In this document: piece by piece, positions 1 to 8,349 of the stretch | Numbering within the stretch: the stretch's first letter is position 1 | How the letters are laid out: each line of letters starts with the position of its first letter | Source of the DNA: PALSA-243 sp049522755 | GTDB taxonomy: Bacteria; Acidobacteriota; Terriglobia; Bryobacterales; Bryobacteraceae | Reading direction: 5' to 3' | DNA: 17,315 nt | NCBI GenBank assembly: GCA_049522755.1 | Contig: JBEKNN010000203.1 | Location: 1-17,315, forward strand | Position numbers and translations under genes: made by a program | Notes under the pieces: generated by a model | Database searches by the model: none | What the model was told of the DNA's origin: nothing | What the model saw: only the letters and a program-made list of their open reading frames with translations

Positions 1-599
1 CAAATGCCCGTGAGTGCGCCAGTGTCTCCATCGACGCGCAGAATGGTCGTGGTAATATCCGCGCCGTTTTGCTTCACGACCAACCGCCAGGCCTTTTCGC
101 CCTTCGCCGACTCATGCGGAATCTCCCAGACGCCGTCAATCGAAGGCACATTCGCCAAGGCCGCGGCCGCCGGAGCGACGTAGCGTTTCGCATGGAACGG
201 ACTCCCACCGCGAGGCGCCTCCTCCGCGGCGGCGGGCTGGCCTGCGCCGGATTGCCGATTGGCGCCGCTGCGGCGGCTGACGACAATCAGGCCGTCCAAT
301 TCCCCATCCTTCACCGTCGCATCGATCGAGGTCAGATAGTGCTCGAAGTTCAGTTCCACCTTGCCATCGTGGACGCTTGCACTGGTGGTGGTTTCCGTAT
401 CCTCGCCGTTGTAGAGCGTGCCCGTGACAATCGCTCCCTCGCCGGAAATATCGAGGCGGAATGGGATGGTGACGCCGCCCTCCACTACCGTTGCGGCCCA
501 GCGGCCGTTCAGATTTTCGGCGGCAGCGGGTTGGGCCGATATCGCGATTCCCAAAGCGACCGCGGCAACCGCGCCCACGCTTCTGAAAAAGGTTCTCAT
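1..599 (-). CDS. Exported protein, N-terminal part of a probable TlpA-like redoxin (partial, runs off the window)
   Basis: Open reading frame of about 199 codons that starts at ATG 599-597 and continues past base 1. The start is supported by an AGGA Shine-Dalgarno about 10 nt upstream (GAAAGGAAAC). Residues 1-27 are a signal peptide (hydrophobic core, then AQPAAA before the mature end). The mature part has two beta-rich segments, one beginning NLNGRWAATV (about 28-110) and one beginning GVWEIPHES (about 155-199), separated by a low-complexity Gly/Ala/Pro linker. In acidobacterial proteins I know, this two-part region with the phrase RVDGDTGALTG precedes a thioredoxin/AhpC-TSA domain; that domain would lie outside the window, so the redoxin call is inference. 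It lies 79 bp downstream of the mono-haem protein gene on the same strand and may be cotranscribed with it. The alternative is a stand-alone exported beta-sandwich protein. Confidence 0.6.
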   Translation of the reverse strand, partial: MRTFFRSVGAVAAVALGIAISAQPAAAENLNGRWAATVVEGGVTIPFRLDISGEGAIVTGTLYNGEDTETTTSASVHDGKVELNFEHYLTSIDATVKDGELDGLIVVSRRSGANRQSGAGQPAAAEEAPRGGSPFHAKRYVAPAAAALANVPSIDGVWEIPHESAKGEKAWRLVVKQNGADITTTILRVDGDTGALTGI

Positions 600-678
600 G
601 CTGTTAGTTTCCTTTCTGTATTGGTAATGCCTGCGTTGATAGTGATCCGGGCCGCACGCGATCCGGACGATTCTCCCC

Positions 679-2082
679 TTATTGAGTCTGTTGGACGAAC
701 TCCTTCCAACCTTCGGGCAGGCCTGGCTTGGTGGCCACCAGAATCTCGAGGATGGCCCGCCGATCCTCCGATGAGAGCGACGCGAAATCGGGGCCTTGCT
801 CGCGGCCGCTCAGGATTTCAAACAAACGGCGATACACATAATCCTTGGCCGGTTGAGGGATGGCGTCGAACGCCTCCGAGTAGATCAAGTAGCTGCACGG
901 GTACTTGAAAATCCGCCGGCGCAGGTCGAAATCCCGCAGGGAACGCCCGCGGTCGTCCCGTGGACCGCGCGCCGCGAATTCCTCCGCGAAGCCGGATGTT
1001 CCCGCGACCGGTTCACCCAAGGGCGCTTCGTTGGTGAAAAGCAAATACCGCACCAACTGTTCCGCGGGGCGCTCGAATTGCTTCCGGGCAACATCTGAAA
1101 TGGCGCTCTGATTCGTGACGGCGCCCGCCACGGAAGCCGCGACGGGCGCGACAACAAGTTCCGCGCTGCGGTTCGCCCTGTTCCGAGATCCACCACCATA
1201 TAGCGCCAACCTCGTCTGGTAGTTGGTCAGTGTGATCAGGTTGTGCATCTGCGTCTGGTGGGCCAGCACCAGGTGCGCCACAATGTCGCTATAGCCCGTC
1301 AAATAGTCTTTAGCGTCCACCAGGCCCTTAACGTCAGGCAGATTGGCGCGGGTGGTAGTGTCCAGTTGATCGGGGCCAGCGCCGTCGGGCCGGACCAAAT
1401 TTCCCAGGTGGGTCTGCTTGCCAAGCGATCCCGTGACATACCACCCTCCCCACCGGTCCTTCAGAGGGCTTTCCTGGCCGGTGATGAAAGCGGGCGTTCC
1501 CGGCGCTTGAGTTCCGGAGCGGGTAGTGAATATAGACCGCAGCAGGACGCCCGGCACGCCGCGCGTGGAGGCCGCAGCCACATGGCACTGCACGCAATCG
1601 AGCGCCGCGCGTTCGAACCTGGGGTGCTCCGCCGGTTGGTCGTTCAGTATATAGAAGATCGCACCCTGCATGGGGTCGAACGAAATGAACTCGAGAGACG
1701 CTCCGCCATGTACCCGGCCGGCGTAGATGTCGTCGTTGAAATAGAGGGCGCGCGGCCTTTCCGGCGAGATCTTGGGGAATTGAAAGCTGGTCTTGGAAAA
1801 CACCAGCGTCTGCGAGCTGACGGGGATGTGCAGCGCGCGCAGAACCGCTCTGAAATAGCCGAACCCCGCCTCATACTCCAGACGCGCTTCTCCGCGGTCG
1901 AGCTTCTTTTGCAGCCGCGCGATGGGGTCATCCAGATTCTCGGAGCGGTAGTTGATGGGCGCCTCGGCGAACGGCAGGTACCCCTGGTCCTTCACTACCT
2001 GGCCGCCCACCGGCAGAGCCAGCTCGCCGGACAGCAGCAAGCCAACGAATGCGGCGGCGAAAAGGACCCGGGCTCGGCTCAT
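679..2082 (-). CDS. Exported mono-haem cytochrome c-like protein (single CxxCH)
   Basis: 467 residues. The ATG at 2082 has a strong Shine-Dalgarno (AGGAG, 5 nt spacer). Residues 1-28 form a signal peptide (SRARVLFAAAFVGLLLSG). One haem c attachment motif, CVQCH, lies at residues 163-167, in the middle of the protein rather than near the N-terminus as in small class I cytochromes. No second CxxCH is present. The segment before the motif contains a YFNDDIYAGRVHGG stretch, and the segment after it a DRWGGWYVTGSLGKQTHLGN stretch; both look like conserved family blocks, but I cannot name a Pfam family. The length is far above a simple cytochrome, so it may be an electron-transfer or oxidase-like subunit. 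Location is inferred to be the periplasm, since haem c is attached there. A likely redoxin gene follows on the same strand. Its own promoter is predicted at 2244-2273. Confidence 0.72.
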   Translation of the reverse strand: MSRARVLFAAAFVGLLLSGELALPVGGQVVKDQGYLPFAEAPINYRSENLDDPIARLQKKLDRGEARLEYEAGFGYFRAVLRALHIPVSSQTLVFSKTSFQFPKISPERPRALYFNDDIYAGRVHGGASLEFISFDPMQGAIFYILNDQPAEHPRFERAALDCVQCHVAAASTRGVPGVLLRSIFTTRSGTQAPGTPAFITGQESPLKDRWGGWYVTGSLGKQTHLGNLVRPDGAGPDQLDTTTRANLPDVKGLVDAKDYLTGYSDIVAHLVLAHQTQMHNLITLTNYQTRLALYGGGSRNRANRSAELVVAPVAASVAGAVTNQSAISDVARKQFERPAEQLVRYLLFTNEAPLGEPVAGTSGFAEEFAARGPRDDRGRSLRDFDLRRRIFKYPCSYLIYSEAFDAIPQPAKDYVYRRLFEILSGREQGPDFASLSSEDRRAILEILVATKPGLPEGWKEFVQQTQ

Positions 2083-2243
2083 GCATACTCCTGCAACGCA
2101 AAGCTTAGAAGCCGCAAGCGGGGCGACGCTAAGACCGTACGAGCTGCGCAGGCGGTTGCCTTGCGAATCCTAGTAGGCAACCCACAATTCCGGAAGCCTA
2201 TCGAAAATACAGCCTCGCCGGTGTTTCTCTATAATGTCGATCA

Positions 2244-2273
2244 AGTATAGTATGATTGGCAAAATCCTGTCAA
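2244..2273 (-). promoter_or_regulatory. Sigma-70-type promoter for the mono-haem protein gene
   Basis: On the minus strand there is a perfect -35 hexamer TTGACA (2273-2268), an 18-bp spacer, and a -10 hexamer TATACT (2249-2244), one mismatch from consensus. The predicted transcript start is near 2237, giving a leader of about 155 nt before the ATG at 2082. This is the best housekeeping-type promoter seen in the window. Confidence 0.55.
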
Positions 2274-2536
2274 GCAGGTCAATCGGGTCGGTGCCTTCGA
2301 ATCCGAGATTGCGTCATCGGCTTTCTTCAGATCCCGCCTCGCGATGAGCACCCTTGCTTAGACGGACACCCTGAATGCACATCACTACTCGACACACCAG
2401 GCGAAAGCGCCTGCCCACAATTGGCCCGATCGCTCCCGAAATGTGGAAACTCCAGTCGCCACATGCCGGCGCCAATCGGTTGGCATATTGGTTGGCGCCC
2501 TCCACCGCCCGGAGGTCCGCGGAGCAATTGCTGGCC
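2274..2536. other. Intergenic region rich in perfect inverted repeats
   Basis: Together with 2083-2273 this is a gap of about 450 bp without a convincing gene. Four perfect inverted repeats follow one another: CAGGCG/CGCCTG (2398-2403 / 2408-2413, loop 4), ATGTGG/CCACAT (2441-2446 / 2459-2464, loop 12), GGCGCCAA/TTGGCGCC (2468-2475 / 2492-2499, loop 16) and CCTCC/GGAGG (2499-2503 / 2511-2515, loop 7). The last two sit just downstream of the DUF2911 gene stop on the minus strand and could act at the 3' end of that message. No U-tract follows, so they are not a classic intrinsic terminator. Short frames here (62-70 codons) lack ribosome sites and homology I recognise. Confidence 0.45.
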
Positions 2537-3601
2537 CTACTTGTTGATGTCCTCTTTGTTCTCCAGCCGCTTAATCAGCGGATCGAGCGCTTTCACCTGT
2601 TGGTCGGAATTGCCAGGCACGGCCCGCGCGGCCTTGACTTCCTTCGCCGCACCGTCGAAATCGCCCGCCGCCGAATAGAGCCGGCCTTGCGCCATGTGTC
2701 CGGCGAGCCCATCGGGCGAGCGCTTGACGACGATCCGGAAAACCGCCATGGCCTCGTCCTGTTTTTTTTCCTGAACCTGGAGCCGCCGCGCGAATTGGTA
2801 AAGCTGCAGCGGGTTGCCGATTTCGAGCGCCCGCGCGTGCGCTTCGGCCGCGGCCGGCGCGCGATTCAACGCCTCCAGCAGGCGCGATTTCGTCATCTCA
2901 TTTTCGAACCGGTCTTCGGACTGAATCGATTGATCGGCCCACTTCAAGCCTTGTTCGAGATCGACCTTGTTTTGCAGGCTGTAATCGGCCGCTTCCTCGA
3001 AGCCTTCCCACGAGTATTGAACGCCGCCGCGAAGCTGGCTGCGCAAATCGGCGACCACCGATTGCTTTGTGTCCGCCGCGATGCGGAACGGGACGGCCAG
3101 CTTCTCCCACCGCAGTGTGGCCACCGCCGAATCCGCCTTCAGGTCGTCGAAATCGTAGGCCAGCGCTTCGTGGAACTCGGCCGGTTGCGGTTTCACAGTC
3201 ACGCGCAACGCGTCTTCTTTCTGGTCGTAGGCGAAGCTGCCCCAATCCCCGGCGGCTTTGGAGAAGATCACGGTCCACTCATCGGGTCCGGGAATCATGT
3301 GCAGACCGTAGATGCCCTTGGCCAGCGCACGCCCCTCCACCGATACCGCGCCGCTGAACTGAATGGTGGTGTTTTCGTTCGCCCCCGCGCGCCAGACCTG
3401 GCCGTAGGGCACTAATCCGCCCCAAATCTTGCGGCCCTTCACCAGCGGGCGGTGATAGGCGATGGTAATGTCGGTGAGACCGATGCGCTGCATGGCGGCG
3501 GCGCGCTGGCTTTCTTCCGGCAGGTTTAAAAACGTTTGCGCCGGCAGCGAAATTCCCGCGGCGAGAGCGATACAGATCCCCGGATAACGGCAAATACGCA
3601 C
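2537..3601 (-). CDS. Exported DUF2911 protein with TPR-like C-terminal region
   Basis: 354 residues starting at GTG (3601-3599), with GGGGGT about 7 nt upstream; no better in-frame ATG lies near the signal peptide. Residues 1-22 look like a signal peptide (ICIALAAGISLPAQ). Residues about 30-190 match DUF2911 as I know it: the DITIAYHRPLVKGRKIWGGL block, VPYGQVWRAGANENTTIQF, and the LAKGIYGLHMIPGPDEWTVIF block. The function of DUF2911 is unknown. The remainder (about 215-350) is alpha-helical, with TPR-like repeats such as ALNRAPAAAEAHARALEIGN and the LAGHMAQGRLYSAAGDFDGA segment, so it probably makes protein contacts in the periplasm. It lies downstream of ppk on the same strand with a 79-bp gap. 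The domain call is firm; the role is unknown. Confidence 0.82.
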   Translation of the reverse strand: MRICRYPGICIALAAGISLPAQTFLNLPEESQRAAAMQRIGLTDITIAYHRPLVKGRKIWGGLVPYGQVWRAGANENTTIQFSGAVSVEGRALAKGIYGLHMIPGPDEWTVIFSKAAGDWGSFAYDQKEDALRVTVKPQPAEFHEALAYDFDDLKADSAVATLRWEKLAVPFRIAADTKQSVVADLRSQLRGGVQYSWEGFEEAADYSLQNKVDLEQGLKWADQSIQSEDRFENEMTKSRLLEALNRAPAAAEAHARALEIGNPLQLYQFARRLQVQEKKQDEAMAVFRIVVKRSPDGLAGHMAQGRLYSAAGDFDGAAKEVKAARAVPGNSDQQVKALDPLIKRLENKEDINK

Positions 3602-3680
3602 TCGACTACCCCCTGTGTCCGAATGGACGTAGGAGGCGTCAATTCGTTAGATGTTGTGCAGCTGCGCTTGGCTGCCCGGC

Positions 3681-5918
3681 CTACGGCTGCTGCCTCGATC
3701 TCACCAGCCGCGACCTGCCCGTCGACTTGCGGTTGTTCTTCAGCAGCCACTCCTGCGCGTTCAGCGGCTTCTTGCCATCGGCCGGTTTTCTCCGCACATA
3801 GGCGCCGCTCGCCAGCATCTGCCGCGATTTCGCCGTGTCGGCGAAGTATACGCCCAGCACGTCGTCGCAGATGTGCCGCACAATTTTGGGGTCTTCGATC
3901 GGAGCCAGCACCTCAACCCGGTGATCGATGTTCCGCGTCATCAGATCGGCGCTGCCCACATACACTTCATCCACTCCATTGTTGTGGAAGCAATAGACGC
4001 GGCTATGTTCCAGAAAGCGGCCCACTACGCTGTAGACCTCGATGTTATCGCTGACTCCCGGCAGGCCCGGACGCAGGCAGCAAATGCCGCGCACCAGTAA
4101 CTGGATCTTGACGCCCGCCCGCGACGCGCGATAGAGCGACTGGATCATCGCCGGGTCCACCAATGCGTTCATCTTGAAAATCAGGCGCGCTTTACGGCCC
4201 GCTTTGGCGTGCTTGATTTCGCGCTCGATCAGCGCTTCCATCCGACGCCGCAGGTTGACCGGCGATACCAGCAGCTTCTTGTAATCCGACTTATACGAAT
4301 ACCCGGTCAGGTAATTGAACAAGTTACTCACGTCGTCGGCGATATCGTCGTCCGCCGTGAACAAACCCATGTCGGTGTATAAGTGCGCCGTGACCGCGTT
4401 GTAATTGCCGGTGGAAAGATGTACGTAGCGCGCAATACGGTCCTGCTCGCGCCGCACCACCAGCGCCACCTTGCTATGGATCTTCAGCCCGATCAATCCG
4501 TACACCACGTGTACGCCCGCGCGTTCCAGCGCTTTCGCCCACTCGATGTTGCTCTCTTCGTCGAACCGCGCCTTCAGTTCCACCAGCGCCGCCACCTGCT
4601 TGTCTTCCTCAATGGCCTCCAGCAGGGTCTCGACTATGGGCGAATTCCGTCCCACTCGGTAGAGACAGATCTTGATCGCCAGCGCGCCCGCATCGCGCGC
4701 CGACTTACGCAGAAACTCCACTACCGGCTGGAACGAATCGAACGGATGATGCAGAAAAACGTCGCCGCGCCGGATTACCCCGAACATATCGTCTTCCTCG
4801 GCCGTCTCCGCGAACTCCGCCGGCACCGCGGAAGTGAAGGGCGTGTACTTCAAATCCGGACGCTCGAGACTGTACAGGCTGAACAGCCGTTTGAGCGAGA
4901 GCGGCCGCGGATGCCGGTAAACGTCCGCCGCCCCAATCTCCAGATTGTTCATCAGAATATCAAGCATCGAACCCGGCATATCCGGCGTCACCACCAGCCG
5001 GATCACGCTGCCGAACCGCCGCTGCTTCACGCCTTCCTCGATCGATTCCAGCAGATCCTCGGCTTCCAGTTCCTTGATTGCCAGATCCGCATCGCGCGTA
5101 ACATGGAACGGGTGCGCCTGCAGGATCTCCATTCCCGGAAATAGCGCCGGCAGATTCGCGGCGATCACCTGCTCGAGCCACACCAGGTCGGTGCGCTTGG
5201 CAGGCGATTCGCGCTTGCCCTTGGCCTTGGGCGCGGCGTTCAGAGAGACCAGTTGCGGCAGCGAATCGGGCACTTTGAGACGCGCAAACCGCTCTTGCCC
5301 GGACCGGTCGCGGATGGTTACCGCCAGGTTCAGACTGAGATTCGAGATATGTGGAAACGGCCGGCCAGGGTCGAACGCCAGCGGCGTCAGAACCGGGAAA
5401 ATAGTCTCTTCAAAATACTTGGCCACCCGCTTCAGTTGGGCTTCATTCAGCTCCGCGTAGTCGTAGAGGTGGATATCCTGCTCGCTGAGGGCCGGCATCA
5501 ACTGGTCGAGACACTTGCGCGCCTCGTTCAGCAGCTTCTTCACTTCGCGGCGGATGGCGATCAACTGCGCGCGCGGGCTCATGCGGTCCGGCCCCACGTC
5601 CATGGCGCCCGCTTCCATCTGCGCCGCCAGGCCGGCCACGCGGACCATGAAAAACTCGTCCAGATTCGACCCGAGAATGGACAGAAACTTCACGCGCTCG
5701 AGCAGCGGATTGCGATCGTCCTCCGCCTCTTCCAGAACCCGGTGCTGGAACGCGAGAAGACTCAGCTCGCGATTGATGTAAAGGTCCGGATCGTCGAAAT
5801 CGGCTTCGGCGGTAACATGCTTTTCCGGGGCTTCCGCCAAAGCCCGAGCCGCCGCGGCGTTTTCGCCCGATTCCTTCTTCGCCATTTCTTCCATATAAAG
5901 GATAGCCGATGTAGCCAC
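3681..5918 (-). CDS. ppk: Polyphosphate kinase 1
   Basis: 745 residues, close to the usual PPK1 size of about 690-740. PPK1 reversibly transfers the ATP gamma-phosphate onto inorganic polyphosphate through a phospho-histidine. All four domains are present: N domain (LYINRELSLLAFQHRVLEEA near 46-65), head domain with LGSNLDEFFMVRVAGL (82-97), and the two PLD-like C domains. His481 in GLKIHSK aligns with E. coli His435, the phosphorylated residue, and His638 in RFLEHSRVY aligns with His592. LSTGNYN (501-507) and LLVRGICCLRPGLPGVSDNI (608 onward) are also conserved. The start is uncertain: GTG at 5918 gives the longest frame but has no Shine-Dalgarno, while ATG codons at 5894 and 5885 are alternatives; the first about 40 residues are not conserved. 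It diverges from the phosphate-permease side, with Pho-box-like repeats between. Confidence 0.96.
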   Translation of the reverse strand: MATSAILYMEEMAKKESGENAAAARALAEAPEKHVTAEADFDDPDLYINRELSLLAFQHRVLEEAEDDRNPLLERVKFLSILGSNLDEFFMVRVAGLAAQMEAGAMDVGPDRMSPRAQLIAIRREVKKLLNEARKCLDQLMPALSEQDIHLYDYAELNEAQLKRVAKYFEETIFPVLTPLAFDPGRPFPHISNLSLNLAVTIRDRSGQERFARLKVPDSLPQLVSLNAAPKAKGKRESPAKRTDLVWLEQVIAANLPALFPGMEILQAHPFHVTRDADLAIKELEAEDLLESIEEGVKQRRFGSVIRLVVTPDMPGSMLDILMNNLEIGAADVYRHPRPLSLKRLFSLYSLERPDLKYTPFTSAVPAEFAETAEEDDMFGVIRRGDVFLHHPFDSFQPVVEFLRKSARDAGALAIKICLYRVGRNSPIVETLLEAIEEDKQVAALVELKARFDEESNIEWAKALERAGVHVVYGLIGLKIHSKVALVVRREQDRIARYVHLSTGNYNAVTAHLYTDMGLFTADDDIADDVSNLFNYLTGYSYKSDYKKLLVSPVNLRRRMEALIEREIKHAKAGRKARLIFKMNALVDPAMIQSLYRASRAGVKIQLLVRGICCLRPGLPGVSDNIEVYSVVGRFLEHSRVYCFHNNGVDEVYVGSADLMTRNIDHRVEVLAPIEDPKIVRHICDDVLGVYFADTAKSRQMLASGAYVRRKPADGKKPLNAQEWLLKNNRKSTGRSRLVRSRQQP

Positions 5919-5972
5919 TTGCTAATCTGACACCCGTCCGTTAACAGACGATGACAAAATTGGGTAACAGAG

Positions 5973-5992
5973 CATAACGGCCCCATAACGGC
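5973..5992 (-). promoter_or_regulatory. Candidate Pho-box-like direct repeat upstream of ppk
   Basis: On the minus strand GCCGTTATG occurs twice with an 11-bp period, the phasing of PhoB half-sites (7-bp repeats with 4-bp spacers; E. coli half-site CTGTCAT). Each CCGTTAT matches that half-site at 5 of 7 positions. Further similar words follow toward ppk: CTGTTAC (about 5971-5965), TTGTCAT (about 5958-5952) and CTGTTAA (about 5948-5942), with looser 10-13 bp phasing. The repeat lies 55-75 bp upstream of the longest ppk start. No clear -10 element is visible, so the assignment is inference from spacing, partial sequence match and gene context. Confidence 0.35.
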
Positions 5993-6045
5993 TCGATCCG
6001 GCTATTTTCCGGCGATCGCTTGAGATAAGATGGCGGAGGGCGCGC

Positions 6046-6648
6046 ATGAAACTGGGAAGCCTTTTGGGCATCGCCACGGTTGCGGGTCTTGCTCTTTCGG
6101 TTTACGCGCAACAATGTCAACCGCCCCGAGAGATGCGGGCCGCGGTTGAAAATATGAACTTTGCCGCAGGCGCTCCGGGCGCCCCGCCACCGGTTTGGTA
6201 TCTTGGTCCGGAATGGTTCATGCCGCCGCACACGCCGGTATATGAAGCGCAAGTGGCTTCAGGCGCAGCGTGCAATCGCGGCAGCCAATGCGCGACAGTG
6301 CATTCGATTCGCGACGGCCGCTCTATCCCACTTGCTTTCCTGTACCAGGTTGTCGATGCGGCGCAATACCGTGGCCAGAGTCTGACTTTCCGCGCGGCCG
6401 TCCGCGTGGACGATACGCTGGGAAGCTTGGCCCGGCTGCTGGTTCGCGTCCACCGGAACGATTGCAGCACCAGCTTCCGCGATGACATGGGGAACCATCC
6501 AATCACTGCGGGCGCATGGGCCTCCTACGAAATCCAGGCTCCCATCGCTTGGGATGCGCGGGATATTGAATTCGGCATGCAGCTGATTGGCAAGGGCGCT
6601 GCCTGGATCGACAACATCTCAATGGATTCCGCCGCCATTGGGAAATAG
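6046..6648 (+). CDS. Small secreted protein, carbohydrate-binding-like beta-sandwich (putative)
   Basis: 200 residues. The ATG at 6046 has a strong Shine-Dalgarno (GGAGGG, 5 nt spacer). Residues 1-21 are a signal peptide ending VYAQ. The mature protein is a single beta-rich domain. Segments such as YRGQSLTFRAAVRVDD, DDMGNHPITAGAWASYEIQA and IEFGMQLIGKGAAWIDNISM follow the pattern of a jelly-roll domain that I associate with ligand- or sugar-binding modules fused to bacterial regulators and enzymes; here it stands alone with a signal peptide. Four cysteines (one near the mature N-terminus, two in the AACNRGSQCAT stretch, one in NDCST) could form disulfides after export. Ligand unknown. It lies between divergent ppk and the phosphate permease, 102 bp before the latter. 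A Shine-Dalgarno and a -10-like TAAGAT about 20 nt upstream support expression. Confidence 0.68.
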   Translation: MKLGSLLGIATVAGLALSVYAQQCQPPREMRAAVENMNFAAGAPGAPPPVWYLGPEWFMPPHTPVYEAQVASGAACNRGSQCATVHSIRDGRSIPLAFLYQVVDAAQYRGQSLTFRAAVRVDDTLGSLARLLVRVHRNDCSTSFRDDMGNHPITAGAWASYEIQAPIAWDARDIEFGMQLIGKGAAWIDNISMDSAAIGK

Positions 6649-6750
6649 GCCGCATTCATCCTGCCAACCCTTTGGATGGCGAGACTTTGTACTCCAATAT
6701 TCATGCCACTGTAACAACACTTGTGTAGACTCACAGTCCGAGGTGAATTT

Positions 6751-8346
6751 ATGGCCGCCGCCGCCGCGCCTGCCAGAGCCGTACACGAAAAACTCAACAA
6801 GCGTCCCGGAAAAATCGGGATGCTCATCTTCGCAATAGCCCTCGTCGTAGGATTCACCTATGTCGGTTCCCAATTGGTGGGCGATCTCTCCGCGGTCCAC
6901 AACGCCTCTATCTATCCCTTCGTATTGCTGGGGGTCGCGCTGTTCGTCGCGCTGGGCTTCGAGTTCGTCAACGGCTTTCACGATACGGCCAACGCCGTCG
7001 CCACGGTTATCTACACGCACTCGCTCGATCCCCACATCGCCGTGGTCTGGTCGGGCGTTTGGAATTTCATCGGAGTTCTCACTTCCAGCGGCTTGGTGGC
7101 GTTCAGCATCATTACGCTGCTGCCGGTGGAGCTGATTCTGCAAGTGGGCTCCGGCGCCGGCTTCTCCATGGTCTTCGCGCTCTTAACTGCGGCCATCATC
7201 TGGAACCTGGGCACGTGGTACCTGGGTTTGCCGTCATCCAGCACGCACACCATGGTCGGCTCCATCATCGGCGTTGGCATCGCCAACCAGCTGATGCACG
7301 TCGGCAGCGGCACCAGCGGCGTCGATTGGGCCCAGGCGGCGGGCGTTGGGCGCATCCTGCTTGTCTCGCCGATCGTCGGGTTCGTCTGCGCCGGGCTGCT
7401 GCTCATAGTGATGCGCACGTTCATCAAGAATCGCGAGCTCTACGAAGCGCCCGTAGGCGAGGCGCCGCCTCCGTTCTGGATCCGCTGCCTGCTGATCCTC
7501 ACCTGCACGGGCGTCAGCTTTTCGCACGGTTCCAACGATGGCCAGAAGGGCATGGGATTGATCATGCTCATTCTCATCGGTACCGTGCCCACGGCCTACG
7601 CGCTCAACCATGCCGTCACCAGCTCACAGACCGCGGACTACGTCGCCGTGTCGCGCCAGACCAGCGACGTCCTGCAGAAATACGTTTCCACGCCGGCCGT
7701 CGCAGGCGACGCTCGCGCCGCCATCACCGATTACATCCGGACTCGCGAGTTCACTCCGGCCGCGATGGTCGGCATCCAGCGGATCGTCAACGATCTGGCT
7801 AACGAGGCTGAAACTTACCGCCTGTTGAAGGCCGTCCCGCCGAAGGACATTCCCAACTTCCGCAACAATATGTACCTGGTGAGCGAGGGTCTGCGGCTGA
7901 TGAAGAAGTACAATAATCCGCCTATAGCCGCCGCCGATTGGGTAGTGCTCGACAATTACAAGAAGCACATCGACAACATCACCAAGTTCATCCCGCCTTG
8001 GGTCAAGGTGGCCGTCGCCCTCGCTCTCGGGCTCGGAACCATGATCGGCTGGAAGCGCATCGTGGTCACCGTCGGCGAAAAAATCGGCAAGACGCATTTG
8101 ACCTACGCGCAAGGCGCGGCTGCCGAAATCACGGCCATGGTAACCATCTGGGCCGGCGACAATTTGGGCATGCCAGTCAGCACCACCCATGTTCTTTCCT
8201 CGGGCGTGGCCGGTACCATGGCGGCCAACCATTCCGGGATCCAGTGGAGCACGGTGCGCAATCTGGCGATGGCCTGGGTGCTCACGCTGCCGGCTTCCAT
8301 CATTCTCGCGGCCAGCCTGTTCTGGCTTTTTAACCTCATCGGATGA
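6751..8346 (+). CDS. pit: PiT-family inorganic phosphate transporter
   Basis: 531 residues from ATG 6751. A GAGG Shine-Dalgarno ends 5-6 nt upstream, which is why this start is preferred to the TTG at 6721. PiT proteins import phosphate (as metal-phosphate) with protons across the inner membrane. The duplicated PiT signature is clear: GFEFVNGFHDTANAVATVIY near residues 70-90 and HGSNDGQKGMGLIMLILIG near 255-275, each followed by membrane helices, with a second conserved SSTHTMVGSIIGVGIANQL / STTHVLSSGVAGTMAANHSG pair. Between the halves is a soluble insert of about 100 residues (near 295-420), as in other bacterial PiT members. The C-terminus is a final hydrophobic helix. A palindromic repeat begins 3 nt after the stop codon. 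Together with ppk it forms a phosphate uptake and storage neighbourhood. Confidence 0.95.
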   Translation: MAAAAAPARAVHEKLNKRPGKIGMLIFAIALVVGFTYVGSQLVGDLSAVHNASIYPFVLLGVALFVALGFEFVNGFHDTANAVATVIYTHSLDPHIAVVWSGVWNFIGVLTSSGLVAFSIITLLPVELILQVGSGAGFSMVFALLTAAIIWNLGTWYLGLPSSSTHTMVGSIIGVGIANQLMHVGSGTSGVDWAQAAGVGRILLVSPIVGFVCAGLLLIVMRTFIKNRELYEAPVGEAPPPFWIRCLLILTCTGVSFSHGSNDGQKGMGLIMLILIGTVPTAYALNHAVTSSQTADYVAVSRQTSDVLQKYVSTPAVAGDARAAITDYIRTREFTPAAMVGIQRIVNDLANEAETYRLLKAVPPKDIPNFRNNMYLVSEGLRLMKKYNNPPIAAADWVVLDNYKKHIDNITKFIPPWVKVAVALALGLGTMIGWKRIVVTVGEKIGKTHLTYAQGAAAEITAMVTIWAGDNLGMPVSTTHVLSSGVAGTMAANHSGIQWSTVRNLAMAWVLTLPASIILAASLFWLFNLIG

Positions 8347-8349
8347 TAT

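Noticed and set aside
1243..2250. 335-codon plus-strand frame
   Set aside because: It lies antisense to the mono-haem protein gene; its long opening follows from high GC and codon bias, and the product shows no recognisable domain.
2375..3415. 346-codon plus-strand frame
   Set aside because: Antisense to the DUF2911 gene, Arg/Leu-rich product with no known family features.
6696..6731. Possible promoter and CTGTAAC half-site upstream of pit
   Set aside because: AATATT and TTGGAT are poor matches at 18-bp spacing, and only one of two expected Pho half-sites resembles the consensus.
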